Source: an uncultured Clostridia bacterium
GTDB taxonomy: Bacteria; Bacillota; Clostridia; TANB77; CAG-508
Length of the DNA stretch: 54,957 nt
Direction: 5' to 3'
Assembly: GCA_944387495.1 (NCBI GenBank)
Contig: CALXFD010000010.1
Coordinates: 1 to 54,957, forward strand
Part shown: in pieces, positions 54,781 through 54,957 of the stretch
Layout of the letters: every line of letters starts with the position of its first letter
Position numbering within the stretch: the first letter of the stretch is position 1
Made by a program: the position numbers and the translations under genes
The notes under the pieces: generated by a model
What the model was told of the DNA's origin: nothing
The model's database searches: none
What the model saw: only the letters and a program-made list of their open reading frames with translations

Positions 54781-54874
54781 AATAAATAATATTATTTATA
54801 ATATATATTATTCTTTTATATATTAAAATTATACACTAAATTTTGAAAAAAGTATAGTATTTTTACAAAATTTT

Positions 54875-54957
54875 TTATTTTCGTTGTGCTTTTTTTCTTC
54901 CAAACATTAATCCTACTGCTAGTAATATTAATATTTGTAATGCTCCTATCATTATTA
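54875..54957 (-). CDS. C-terminal end of a membrane protein, cut by the window edge
   Basis: The last 26 codons of a frame entering from beyond the window: one hydrophobic helix (IGALQILILLAVGLMFG) followed by the positive tail RKKAQRK and a stop. This is the membrane-anchor/positive-tail arrangement of cell-wall sorted or single-pass surface proteins. The LPXTG-like motif, if any, would lie outside the window. Codon use fits the window. Confidence 0.5.
   Translation of the reverse strand, partial: IMIGALQILILLAVGLMFGRKKAQRK

Overview
The window looks like a chromosomal segment of a very AT-rich (visibly below about 30% G+C), anaerobic, Gram-positive-type Firmicute, most likely an uncultured gut-type clostridium. 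The reasons are pyruvate formate-lyase with its activase, a lactate dehydrogenase, many oxygen-sensitive Fe-S or radical-SAM enzymes, strong AGGAGG-type ribosome binding sites, SigA-type TTGACA/TATAAT promoters, frequent TTG and GTG starts, and U-tract terminators. No phage module, transposase or CRISPR array was found. I cannot name a species.

Layout. 1-2.4 kb: a prepilin-like gene remnant, a Nudix hydrolase with a 13-copy dinucleotide tract in its 3' end, a 310-bp hairpin element and an M23 peptidase. 2.6-6.3 kb: an XRE regulator, then pflB and pflA. 6.3-14.3 kb (minus): a winged-helix protein, an S1-domain protein, a frameshifted trmL, a SpoU methyltransferase, a DUF362 ferredoxin and mfd. 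14.4-15.2 kb: two small paralogous genes of unknown function, each with its own near-consensus promoter and terminator. 15.3-18.9 kb (minus): topB and two overlapping HD-domain paralogues. 19-25 kb: leuS, a decapeptide-repeat protein, an HExxH protein, a 281-bp hairpin element and a GltD-like flavoprotein. 25.2-33.7 kb (minus): udg, pgeF, addB, ogg and a YitT protein in close order, then a radical SAM protein and rnc. 33.9-36.6 kb: a glucosaminidase, an anchored unknown protein, and tRNA-Gly and tRNA-Cys. 36.7-43.2 kb (minus): a spermidine-synthase-like membrane protein, topA, a second hairpin/RNA-like element, a small unknown protein and a DnaB-like helicase. 43.4-49.2 kb: recQ, a Y-family polymerase, ldh and a dGTPase. 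49.5-52.6 kb: a 43-codon ORF, tmk, a large structured RNA followed by an OapA-like membrane protein, and an SDR. 52.7-55 kb (minus): a DUF6512-like membrane protein, a short ftsZ, and a partial membrane protein at the window edge.

The functional weight is on DNA maintenance (mfd, topB, topA, addB, ogg, udg, recQ, a Y-family polymerase, dGTPase, tmk), fermentation (pflBA, ldh) and cell envelope (M23 peptidase, PgeF, glucosaminidase, FtsZ).

The most interesting signals are: (i) a roughly 650-nt non-coding region with its own promoter and terminator directly upstream of a four-helix membrane protein with a DxxxD motif, which I read as an OLE RNA and OapA pair; (ii) three long inverted-repeat elements of 281-310 bp built on the same plan, one of which supplies the identical last eight residues (KSGENEIE) to two unrelated convergent genes; one core resembles HEARO/omega RNA; (iii) the orphan paralogue pair near 14.5-15.2 kb.
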